A program made the translations under genes and the position numbers. A model generated the notes under the pieces. The model was not told where the DNA came from and did not search any database. It worked only from the letters and a program-made list of their open reading frames with translations. 36,075 bases of DNA from Streptomyces sp. sk2.1 (lineage in GTDB: Bacteria > Actinomycetota > Actinomycetes > Streptomycetales > Streptomycetaceae): assembly GCF_008120935.1 (NCBI RefSeq), contig NZ_RDBO01000077.1, positions 1,027,042-1,063,116 on the forward strand, given 5' to 3'. Below, one piece after another: positions 1-8,025 of the stretch (position 1 is its first letter; every line of letters starts with the position of its first letter).

Positions 1-828
1 GCGGCGGCCGGGCGGGACACCGAGCTCGACGTGGCGGGCGCTCTGTGGGAGACCATCGACCGCTACTCCCTGGCGATGGCGGAGGCGTACCGGCTGACCC
101 GGCTGGAGATGCAGGGCCGTCAGGACACCCGCCGCGCCGCCCTCTTCGAGGCCCTGCTCGACGGGCGGGGGGACGACCCGGCGGTCGCCTCGGCGGCCTC
201 CGCCGCGCTCGGGGTGCCGGTCCGGGACCGGTACGTCGTCGTCGCGGCGGCCCAGGACCCGGCGGCGGCGCCCAACCCGGGGGCCGCCCTGGAGAGCCAC
301 GGCATCTGGTCCTTCTGGCGGCCGAGATCGGGCCGGTACGAGGGGATCGTGCGGCTGGCCGCGGAGGAGTACGACGTACTGCTCGACCTGCTGCGCGAGC
401 ACACCGGTGCCACCGCGGGAGTGTCGCCGGAGTTCGCCCGGCTCGCCCGCGCGGGCCGGGCCCTGCGCCTGGCCGAACAGGCCCTGCGCACCCTCCCCGC
501 CGGGAGCGGCGAGGCGGCGGCGTTCGACGACCGGCTGGCGGAGATCCTCCTCGTCGACCGCCCGGAGATCGCCGGGCGCATCGTCGCCACGTACCTGGGC
601 GCCGTCCTGGACACGGCGGCCGAACGCGACACGCTGCTCGGCACGCTCCGGGTCTGGCTCGACAGCGGCTGCTCGGCGGCGCGGGCCGCCGAGCGGCTCT
701 ACTGCCACCGCAACACCGTCCTCAACCGCATCGGCCGGATCGCCGAACTCACCGGCCGTTCCGCGGAGTCGGGGGAGGCCCGGCTGGGCTGGGCGCTGGC
801 CCTCAGGGCGCTGCCGCCGAGGACGTGA
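1..828 (+). CDS. PucR-family transcriptional regulator, 3' part
   Basis: The last 265+ residues of a DNA-binding regulator. The C-terminus (about residues 200-245 counted from the GTG at 31) carries the PucR-type helix-turn-helix: the segment around ARAAERLYCHRNTVLNRIGR has the family's typical 'H-R-N-T-V' recognition helix. Upstream is a weakly conserved helical/GGDEF-like sensor region usual for this family. The frame is open from base 1, and the family is normally 350-500 residues, so the true start lies before the window. The GTG at 31 is only the first possible start inside it. The gene runs convergently towards the terpene synthase, which is on the other strand, and the two stop codons are about 135 bp apart. 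The target is unknown; PucR proteins sense diverse small molecules. The stop codon lies inside a 13-bp tandem repeat, so the C-terminus may have shifted. Confidence 0.8.
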   Translation, partial: AAAGRDTELDVAGALWETIDRYSLAMAEAYRLTRLEMQGRQDTRRAALFEALLDGRGDDPAVASAASAALGVPVRDRYVVVAAAQDPAAAPNPGAALESHGIWSFWRPRSGRYEGIVRLAAEEYDVLLDLLREHTGATAGVSPEFARLARAGRALRLAEQALRTLPAGSGEAAAFDDRLAEILLVDRPEIAGRIVATYLGAVLDTAAERDTLLGTLRVWLDSGCSAARAAERLYCHRNTVLNRIGRIAELTGRSAESGEARLGWALALRALPPRT

Positions 829-886
829 TCCGAGGACGTGATCCGAGGACGTGATCCGAGGACGTGATCCGGGGGGGGCGTGATCC
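818..886. repeat. 13-bp tandem repeat over a stop codon
   Basis: Four head-to-tail perfect copies of CGAGGACGTGATC occupy 818-869. A degenerate fifth copy, in which a run of G replaces the GAGGA part, follows to 886. The first copy supplies the last codons and the TGA stop of the PucR-type gene. Each unit contains TGA in the gene's frame or near it, so change in copy number would leave the protein end unchanged but lengthen the spacer. Function unknown; slippage product is the simplest reading. Confidence 0.85.
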
Positions 887-963
887 GGGGCGCCGGTCCG
901 TCGACGGCGCCCCGGGCCACGCCCCCGGGCCGGGCAGGCCCCGGGCAGCCGGTCGGGCGGTCG

Positions 964-1971
964 TCAGGCGGCGAAGAAGCCCGACAGGGAGTCCCGGTCG
1001 TCGACCTCCGTCAGATCGGGACGGGTGTAGCGCTCCGCGCGGGCGTGGTAGTCGAAGTCGCCCCGGACCAGGCCCCGGTAGTCCCGCGCGCACCGCTCCA
1101 GCGCGATCCGGGTGGGGCCCTCGATGCCGGCCGCCGCGATCTGCTCGGTCAGCTCCCGCTCGGCGCGCCTCACCCGTTCCGCTATTGCCGCGAGCTGCGT
1201 CCCGGCCTCGTCGACGGCCTCCTGGAGGGTCAGCCCCCGCTCGCGCCGGATGAGGGCCACCGCGTTGTGCTCGTAGCCGAGCACCGCCTCCTTCTCGAAG
1301 GAGCAGATGTCGTTGCACAGCCCCGAGTGGTCGGTCACGGCGTTGCGCAGGGCGATGTAGGCGGGAAGGCTCCGGGCCGATTCCGGGAGGTCGATCCCGG
1401 CGGCGATCTCGTGCAGGTCGAGGAAGGGCTGCATGGCCACCGAGTCCCGGCGGTGCTTCACGAACTCGTCCCGGCTCGGCACCTGTCCGGCGGTCCGCTG
1501 CACGGCCTCGGCGTAGTAGGTCCACAGCCAGGCGACCGTGTCCCGCCGGAACTGCCGGATCCAGCGCGCCGAACGGTCCCGGTACGTCCTGGTCCTGAGC
1601 CCGACGAGGGCGCGCTCCATGGCCCCGTGCGGCGGTCCGCCGTCCAGTACGGAGACCAGCCGGTCGATCGCCGCCCCGCACAGGCGCGGATCGCGTCCGG
1701 CGGGCCCGTCGTCGAACTCGTCGTCGACGAGGAAGGCCCAGAAGAGCCACTGGCAGAAGAGGTCGAGGTGCTGCTGCGAGACCTTGGGGAAGATGAGGGA
1801 GATCCAGAGCTCGGGCCTGGTCCGGATCATCTTCTTCCGGGCCGCGGGGGAGAGCACGAGACCGTTCGATTCGGCCCATTCCCACACGGCCTCCCTGGTC
1901 TCCTCAATACCTGGGTTGCATCCGGTGCTCTGGAACGGCATATGAAACGTCGGCAGCGCGATCTGGCTCAT
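964..1971 (-). CDS. Class I terpene synthase (sesquiterpene cyclase type)
   Basis: 335 residues, typical for bacterial sesquiterpene cyclases (about 330-360). Such enzymes ionise a linear prenyl diphosphate (usually farnesyl diphosphate) with three Mg2+ ions and cyclise the cation. Both metal sites are visible: the aspartate-rich DDEFDD at residues 83-88 and the NSE triad NDICSFEKE at 220-228, with a basic RRDS stretch near 174 and an R-Y pair near the C-terminus that contact diphosphate. The ATG at 1971 is chosen because the protein then begins with the usual short leader (MSQIALPTF) and has GAGG about 6 nt upstream; the longer frame upstream is low-complexity. There is no P450, methyltransferase or prenyltransferase beside it, so the product cannot be predicted and the gene looks like a stand-alone cyclase. 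It lacks the extended second domain of geosmin synthase and the long proline-rich N-terminus of 2-methylisoborneol synthase. Confidence 0.9.
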   Translation of the reverse strand: MSQIALPTFHMPFQSTGCNPGIEETREAVWEWAESNGLVLSPAARKKMIRTRPELWISLIFPKVSQQHLDLFCQWLFWAFLVDDEFDDGPAGRDPRLCGAAIDRLVSVLDGGPPHGAMERALVGLRTRTYRDRSARWIRQFRRDTVAWLWTYYAEAVQRTAGQVPSRDEFVKHRRDSVAMQPFLDLHEIAAGIDLPESARSLPAYIALRNAVTDHSGLCNDICSFEKEAVLGYEHNAVALIRRERGLTLQEAVDEAGTQLAAIAERVRRAERELTEQIAAAGIEGPTRIALERCARDYRGLVRGDFDYHARAERYTRPDLTEVDDRDSLSGFFAA

Positions 1972-2488
1972 TGGTGCCCCTCGTGGAAACGGTACGGATG
2001 AAGGGTGCGGGCTGATATCCGGCCGAATTCGGAGCCTGCGCCGGATAAGTGCCGCGGGGCCGGGTCGCCCGCCCCCGGCGACCGCGGCCGAAGACGCACC
2101 GTGCGAGACGCGGCAGTCATCCCTGCTCACTCTCCTCCGCCGGATTCCTGGGCATCGGGGCCGGGCCCGCGGGGCCCGTGGTGGCAATCGCCCTCGGTGC
2201 AGGACGGCGGCATCACCATGCGTGACTCCCAGTCAACCCCGTGTGGACGACAGAGGGAAGTCGTTTGTGACCGAAATTGTTTGATCGTCGGAATCCACTG
2301 AACGGCTTTGAGCGCTTCCTGTCTTCCCGGGGCGGGTGTCCACCGGTCGGACCGGGGCCTTCATATTTGGCTCAAATAGGTATGTCGAAGGGCCCGCAGA
2401 ACGGGACAAACCCGTACCGAAGGCCCTTCGTGCGCAGTCCGGTGATCCGCCCGGACCGGCGGTTCGCCCGGCCGGCCTGCCGGGTTCC
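1972..2488. other. Intergenic region upstream of the terpene synthase
   Basis: 517 bp without a convincing gene. It holds the leader and promoter of the minus-strand terpene synthase. A TTGACT-like hexamer lies at 2231-2236 on the minus strand, but I see no good -10 at 17 bp. The part from 2260 to 2380 is clearly poorer in G+C than its surroundings and contains a small palindrome ATTTG-GCT-CAAAT at 2365-2377. A larger stem-loop at 2386-2430 is listed separately. Short open frames here lack codon bias. Confidence 0.5.
2386..2430 (-). terminator. Stem-loop after the type VII gene cluster
   Basis: An inverted repeat with two stacked stems: CGAAGGGCC (2386-2394) pairs with GGCCCTTCG (2422-2430), and inside it ACGGG (2401-2405) pairs with CCCGT (2411-2415). 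It begins about 58 nt past the stop codon of the DUF6177-type gene, where a terminator of the long minus-strand operon would be expected. No U tract follows, which is common for Streptomyces terminators. Confidence 0.5.
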
Positions 2489-3907
2489 TCAGGCGCCCTT
2501 CAGATGCCGCATCAGGCGCTCGAAGTCCTGCCAGCCCGACAGGTCCGACGGGTCGCCGGGCAGCGGGTAGTACAGCGCGGGGCGGGACTTCGGGCCGAGC
2601 TGGACCGGGGGCTCGGACAGCGGGGTGCGCCGGGCGCGGTCACCGGGCATCTCGCGGACCTCCTCCGCGCCGAGCACGAACGCCACCGGGACGCCCGGCC
2701 CCTCGAACCGCGGCGGAACGGCCAGGTCGCGGCGGGCCCTGCGGATCTGCACCAGCATCGACTGCAGGTGGTGGCGGGTCGCCAGCACCTCGGCCGCCCG
2801 GGGCAGGGCCTCCAACGGCGGCTCCTCGCCGGGCCCGTAGCCGAACGCCAGTGTGACCTCCTCCTCCACCCCGCCCTTCGTGCGGCTGACGCGGATCGTG
2901 GCCAGGCCCGGCCGGTCCGGGCCGCCGACCACCACGAACCAGGTCGGCTCGGGCGACCGTTCGAAGGCGACGTCGGTCAGCCGCCGCAGCGACCAGGGCA
3001 GGGAGGCGGGCTCCGCGGTGCCCCAGCCGGCCGGGTCCGTGCCGGTCAGCTCCTGCCACACCGCCTCCAGGGCCCCGCCCAGCACCAGCCGGTCGTCCGC
3101 CGGGTGGACCGTGCGGAACGTGAGGGCCAGCTGGCGCTCACCGGTGTCCGCGACCTCCCCGTAGGAGGCGGCCACCGGCGTGCGCAGGTCGTCGGGGCCG
3201 GCGTCGGGCGACTCGACCGGCGCGAACATGCCGTGCTGCCAGCGCAGTACGGCACCGGACAGGCCGTCGTAGTAGCCGTCCTTCTCGTCCTGCACCACCC
3301 ACCGCGACGGCCAGCCGCTCAGGCTGTTGCGCACGGCGGGGGAGAGCATGGTGCCCGGCGACGTGACGATCTGGATGCCCAGCTCGGCGTTGGCCGCCGC
3401 CCGGAACGCGTCCGCCAGCCAGGCCGTCATGGCGATCACCGGCCGGTCCTGGATGATGACGGCCACCTTGTCGGTGAGGACGTCGACGGCGGGCTGCGCG
3501 GCGGCGGGCGTGGGCACCGCGCGCACGCCCTCGCTCTTCACCACCGCCAGGGAGCGCGTGGCCTCCGGAGGCCAGGCGGCGCCCCCTGCCATGGCGGCTA
3601 CCCGGGCCGCGAAGGTCCCCGCGAGCAGCTCGGCCTCCTGGACGCCGGTGGTGGCACGGGCCTCCGTCCACCAGTACGGGACCGGGGGCGCGGTCGTCCC
3701 GAGCAGCCGCTCGGCCTCGCCCGCGACCTGCACCAGCATCGGCGCCTCGACGGAGACGAGCGGCCGGCCCTCCTCGTCGCAGAGCTGCACGACGGCGTCC
3801 TCGCCCGTCGTCCCCACCAGCTTGTCGGGGCCGCCCGAGAGCAGACCGGCGAGCACGGTCAACGGGTCGGGCATGCGCGGCGTGAGAGCGATGACGTCCT
3901 TGGTCAT
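2489..3907 (-). CDS. Type VII locus-associated protein (DUF6177-like)
   Basis: 472 residues, soluble, no signal peptide or membrane segment. I recognise it as the protein that follows eccC in streptomycete type VII clusters (DUF6177 in my memory; the family number should be checked). No catalytic motif is evident. The N-terminal part resembles a ligand-binding or substrate-handling fold with tryptophan-rich patches (VPYWWTEAR near residue 75), and the C-terminus is alpha/beta. It starts 84 bp downstream of the eccC stop on the same strand, so it is probably the last gene of the operon, followed by the stem-loop at 2386-2430. The ATG at 3907 is supported by a purine-rich AGAAGGA about 12 nt upstream. 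Its role in secretion is unknown; position suggests an accessory cytosolic component. Confidence 0.75.
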   Translation of the reverse strand: MTKDVIALTPRMPDPLTVLAGLLSGGPDKLVGTTGEDAVVQLCDEEGRPLVSVEAPMLVQVAGEAERLLGTTAPPVPYWWTEARATTGVQEAELLAGTFAARVAAMAGGAAWPPEATRSLAVVKSEGVRAVPTPAAAQPAVDVLTDKVAVIIQDRPVIAMTAWLADAFRAAANAELGIQIVTSPGTMLSPAVRNSLSGWPSRWVVQDEKDGYYDGLSGAVLRWQHGMFAPVESPDAGPDDLRTPVAASYGEVADTGERQLALTFRTVHPADDRLVLGGALEAVWQELTGTDPAGWGTAEPASLPWSLRRLTDVAFERSPEPTWFVVVGGPDRPGLATIRVSRTKGGVEEEVTLAFGYGPGEEPPLEALPRAAEVLATRHHLQSMLVQIRRARRDLAVPPRFEGPGVPVAFVLGAEEVREMPGDRARRTPLSEPPVQLGPKSRPALYYPLPGDPSDLSGWQDFERLMRHLKGA

Positions 3908-3991
3908 GTGGTCGGCCGTTCCTTCTTCTTCCGGGGTGCGAAGGCGCGCTGGGGGCGGCGGCCCGTCGGTACGGGGCCGCCACCCGGTGCG

Positions 3992-6900
3992 TCACTCCGC
4001 GGTGTACACGGTCTGGATGAGGCGGTTGGGCTGGCCCCTGCGGATGAACACGCCGCGTCCCGGCGGCTGCTGGGTCGCGTACACGCCGGGGAACAGCTGC
4101 CCCTCGCTGCGGTCGCCCGCCATCAGGAGCGCCGAGGCCCCCGACTCGCGCAGCCCCAGCATCAGCGGGTCGTACATGCCGCGCGAGGCACCCGCGACCC
4201 GGCGGGTCAGGACGAAGTGCAGCCCGATGTCCACGGCGGACGGGATGTACGGCAGGAACGGGTCGAGCGGTGCCTGGCCCGCGGTGGTCAGCACGTCGTA
4301 GTCGTCGACGAGGATCACGATCCGCGGACCGCTGCCCCAGCTGCCGGGCTCCAGGTCCTCGGTGTCCGCCCGGTCGTCCGGCAGCCGCTTCTCCAGCTCG
4401 GTGGCGATCCCGGCGGCCAGCCCCGCGCACATCTTGGGGTTGTACGCGTAGCCGCCGCGGAACTCCTCGGGGATCGCGCCGCGCAGCCCGCGCCGCGGGT
4501 CCATGACGGCGAAGACCAGCTCCTCCTCGCCGTAGCGCTCGATGAGGCCGCGGGCGACGGTCTTCAGCAGGTTGGTCTTGCCGCACTCGCTGTCGCCCAG
4601 GACCAGCAGGTGCTGGTCGTGGTGGAACAGGTCGAGCAGGGCGGGCGCGAGCGCCGTCTGGTCCAGGCCGATCGGCACCCGCTTGGGCTCGGCGACCGGC
4701 CCCGGCAGCAGGTGCGGCTCCAGGACGTGCGGCAGGATCCGCACCGGCTGGGCGACCTCGCCGCTCCAGGTGGCCCGGATCGTGCGGGCGGTGTGCTCCA
4801 GTACGGAACCCAGGTCCGAGGCGTCCGCCAGACCGTCCGTACGGGGCAGCGCCACCTGCGCGAAGAGCTTGTTGTCGGTGAGGATGCGGCCCGGCTCGTC
4901 GGGCGACAGGGTCTGGGCGAGCTTGCGGTCGACGCTCGACTCGCTGGGGTCGTTCAGCCGCAGCTCGACCCGGGTGCCGAAGTTCGACTGGGTGGCGATG
5001 CGCACGTCGTTCCAGCGGAGCATGCCCGCGACCACGTGGATGCCGTAGCCGCCACCGCGCTTGAGGATGTCGACGACGGCGTCGTCCAGCTCGTCGAAGT
5101 CGTCGCGCAGCGCGCCGAAGCCGTCGATGATCAGCACGATCTCGGCCGAGGCCAGCTGCGGCAGCCGGCCCGCCGTGTGCAGGGAACGCAACTGTTCCAC
5201 GGAGTCGATGTTGTGCTCGCGGAAGAGCTCCTCGCGGACCGCGAGCATGCCCCGCACCTCCTCGACGGTGCGGCCCGCGCGCTCCCGGTCCGCACGCCCG
5301 GCGACCCCGCCGACGTGCGGCAGCCCGGAGATCGCCTGGAGCCCGCCGCCGACCAGGTCGAGGCCGTAGACGCCGACCTCCTGCGGGGTGTGGGTGAGCG
5401 AGAGCGAGAGCGCGAGGGTACGCAGCAGCGTGGTCTTGCCGGACTGCGGACCACCGATGATCGCGACGTGACCGCCCGCCACCGTCAGGTCCAGGTACCA
5501 CTGGCCCTGCCACTGCTTCGTCGGGTCGTCGAGCAGACCGAGCGGCACCTGCAACGGGCCCTTGCGCCGGGCCAGTTGCATCCCGCGCGGACCCACGTCC
5601 AGCGGCCCCGCGACCTTGTCCAGGGCGATGGCGGCGGGCAGCGGCGGCAGCCAGATGCGGCGCACCGGACCGGCCGCCTCCCGCAGCTGGTCGACGACGA
5701 CGCCCATCTCGGTCGGCCCGGTCTCCCGGCGCCGCACCTTCGGCTCCTCGGCCGCGGTCTCCGGCTCGGCCAGCGTGTTGAACGCCTCGTACTCCAGGGC
5801 CAGCGGACCGGAGTCCTGCTCCTCGTCCCGCTGCACGGGGCCCCGGTAGGCGCCCGAGACGTAGCTCGCCTTGAAGCGCTCGTAGTGGCTGGTGTCCACC
5901 TTGAGGTAACCGAAGCCGGGCAGCGGCGGCAGGTGGAAGGCGTCCGTGGTGTCCAGGACCGTGCGGGACTCGTCGGCGGAGAAGGTGCGCAGCCCGAGCC
6001 GGTACGAGAGGTAGGTGTCCAGGCCCTTCAGCTTGCCGCCCTCGATGCGCTGGCTGGACAGCAGCAGGTGCACACCGATGGAGCGGCCGATGCGGCCGAT
6101 GGAGAGGAACAGGTCGATGAAGTCCGGCTTCGCGGTGAGCAGTTCACCGAACTCGTCGATCACCACGAACAGGTGCGGCAGCGGGTCCAGGTCGGGCCGC
6201 CGGTCCGCGCGCAGCGCCGCGTAGTCACCGATGTCGGCGACGTTGCCCGCGTCCTTGAGCACCTGCTGGCGGCGCTTGACCTCACCGGCGAGCGAGGCGT
6301 GCACCCGCTCGACGAGGCCCGCCTGGTTCTCCAGGTTGGTGATGACACCGGCCACGTGCGGCAGCTCCGCGAACGGGGCGAAGGTCGCACCGCCCTTGTA
6401 GTCGACGAGGACCAGGGCGAGGTCCTCCGGCGGGTGCGTGGCCACCAGGGCCAGGACCAGGGTGCGCAGCAGCTCCGACTTGCCGGAACCGGTGGCGCCG
6501 ACGCACAGCCCGTGCGGGCCCATGCCCAGTTCGGAGGACTCCTTCAGGTCCAGGAGCACCGGCTGGTGGGAGTCGCTGATGCCGATCGGCACGCGCAGGA
6601 AGGCGCGTTCGCCGCGCGGCGCCCACAGGCGCGACAGGTCGAGCCGCGCCACGTCGTCGATGCCGAGCAGGTCGGCGAAGTCGACGGGGCCGGACAGCGG
6701 GGCGTCCACCAGCGATTCGGCGGACAGCCGCATCGGCGCCAGCATCCTGGCCAGACCCTCCGCGAACGGGATGCCGACCTCGTCCACGATGCCGTGGGCG
6801 CTGATCGGCTCCCGCTCGCGCAGGTCCTCGATGACCACCCCGTCGCCGTCGACGGTGATCCGGACGCTGACGTGCCCCGGCTCCTGGATGCGCTGTTCGA

Positions 6901-7963
6901 GCAGGTGCAGCACGCTGACGCCCATCTCGCGCAGCCCGACCGCGTCGTCCGGCCGCGGCAGCTCGACCGCGTCCTCGCCGTGCCCGTCGGTCACGACGAG
7001 CAGCCGGGACGTCATGGACAGCGCGTCCTTGCCGGACAGACCGCGCCGCACCTCGGCCGCGTACGAGGCGCGGCGGCGCAGCTCCGGACCGATCTGGCGG
7101 GCGAGCTGGGGCGGGGACGGGGCGATCCGGCGGGCGGCGACCGGGCCGTCGAACTGCTCGGGGTCGAGCAGGTGCGGCATCCACTTGGCCCACTCCCAGT
7201 CCGCCAGCCGGTCACCGGGCACGGCGAGCGCCATCGCGACGTCGTCGGGGGCGTGGGTGGCGGCGGTCTGGACGAGCAGGGCGCGCGCGACGCGCAGGCA
7301 GTCCTCGCGCGGACCGATGACGCTGATGTTGCCGACCCGGTCGAGCGGGACGGTGAGCGGGAGTTCGGTGCCGGTGCGGAAGCGGTCCATCAGCGCCGAC
7401 GCCTCGTTGAGCATGAAGGTGTCGGGCGGCGAGAGCACCGAGGAGCCCTGCTGGGCGACCTTCAGGTCACGCACCGGCATCTCGCCCGTGCCGACGCGCA
7501 CCCGCAGGAAGTCGCCGTCGAGCCGGCGGCGCTCCCAGAGCCGGGCCGGGTCGCGCACTATGTCGTACAGGGCGTGCGGCGGCGGGTTGAGCACATCGGC
7601 CCGCTCCGCCCGCTCGCGCTCCTCGACCGACAACTCCTCGCGCAGGTCCTCCAGATAGGCGAGGTAGGCCTCGCGCTGGGTGCGGCGGGTGCGCTGGGCC
7701 TTGCCGCGCTGCGAGAAGACGAGCACCAGGGAGCCGATGACGGTGACGAGGAGGATGATCGCCCCGAGCCCGGCGAACTGGCTGTTGCGCACGACCGTCA
7801 TCATCACGACGGAGGACATCACCCCGGCCACGGGCAACAACGACATCGCGATGTTGCCCGACTTGCCCTCGGGAAGGTTCGGCGGCGCCTCGATGGTGCG
7901 CGCCTCGGAGGCGGCCGGCGGCCGGGTGGTCCTGGCCGGGCGGTGGATCAGTCGGGTACTCAT
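3992..7963 (-). CDS. eccC: Type VII secretion ATPase EccC (FtsK/SpoIIIE triple ATPase)
   Basis: 1323 residues in one chain, the full single-polypeptide EccC form. It is the motor of the ESX secretion machine in the cytoplasmic membrane; the C-terminal ATPases bind WXG100-type substrates. Two membrane helices lie at about 38-58 and 64-84, followed by a coiled, charged stalk. Three P-loop domains follow. Domain 1 has GATGSGKS (489-496) and a full Walker B FVVIDE (599-604). Domain 2 has GGPQSGKT (837-844) with IVLIIDGFG (942-950). Domain 3 has GDSECGKT (1123-1130) with IVILVDDYD (1215-1223). Domains 2 and 3 lack the catalytic Glu after the Walker B Asp, as is usual in EccC, where they serve mainly as regulated substrate-binding modules. 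The ATG at 7963 gives the standard short basic N-terminus. It lies 62 bp downstream of the MinD-like gene and belongs to the same operon. Confidence 0.95.
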   Translation of the reverse strand: MSTRLIHRPARTTRPPAASEARTIEAPPNLPEGKSGNIAMSLLPVAGVMSSVVMMTVVRNSQFAGLGAIILLVTVIGSLVLVFSQRGKAQRTRRTQREAYLAYLEDLREELSVEERERAERADVLNPPPHALYDIVRDPARLWERRRLDGDFLRVRVGTGEMPVRDLKVAQQGSSVLSPPDTFMLNEASALMDRFRTGTELPLTVPLDRVGNISVIGPREDCLRVARALLVQTAATHAPDDVAMALAVPGDRLADWEWAKWMPHLLDPEQFDGPVAARRIAPSPPQLARQIGPELRRRASYAAEVRRGLSGKDALSMTSRLLVVTDGHGEDAVELPRPDDAVGLREMGVSVLHLLEQRIQEPGHVSVRITVDGDGVVIEDLREREPISAHGIVDEVGIPFAEGLARMLAPMRLSAESLVDAPLSGPVDFADLLGIDDVARLDLSRLWAPRGERAFLRVPIGISDSHQPVLLDLKESSELGMGPHGLCVGATGSGKSELLRTLVLALVATHPPEDLALVLVDYKGGATFAPFAELPHVAGVITNLENQAGLVERVHASLAGEVKRRQQVLKDAGNVADIGDYAALRADRRPDLDPLPHLFVVIDEFGELLTAKPDFIDLFLSIGRIGRSIGVHLLLSSQRIEGGKLKGLDTYLSYRLGLRTFSADESRTVLDTTDAFHLPPLPGFGYLKVDTSHYERFKASYVSGAYRGPVQRDEEQDSGPLALEYEAFNTLAEPETAAEEPKVRRRETGPTEMGVVVDQLREAAGPVRRIWLPPLPAAIALDKVAGPLDVGPRGMQLARRKGPLQVPLGLLDDPTKQWQGQWYLDLTVAGGHVAIIGGPQSGKTTLLRTLALSLSLTHTPQEVGVYGLDLVGGGLQAISGLPHVGGVAGRADRERAGRTVEEVRGMLAVREELFREHNIDSVEQLRSLHTAGRLPQLASAEIVLIIDGFGALRDDFDELDDAVVDILKRGGGYGIHVVAGMLRWNDVRIATQSNFGTRVELRLNDPSESSVDRKLAQTLSPDEPGRILTDNKLFAQVALPRTDGLADASDLGSVLEHTARTIRATWSGEVAQPVRILPHVLEPHLLPGPVAEPKRVPIGLDQTALAPALLDLFHHDQHLLVLGDSECGKTNLLKTVARGLIERYGEEELVFAVMDPRRGLRGAIPEEFRGGYAYNPKMCAGLAAGIATELEKRLPDDRADTEDLEPGSWGSGPRIVILVDDYDVLTTAGQAPLDPFLPYIPSAVDIGLHFVLTRRVAGASRGMYDPLMLGLRESGASALLMAGDRSEGQLFPGVYATQQPPGRGVFIRRGQPNRLIQTVYTAE

Positions 7964-8025
7964 CGTCGTCCGTCACTCGGGGTCGGGCTCGGCATCGGGG
8001 GAGCGGTGGTGTTGCCGATCGGTGA

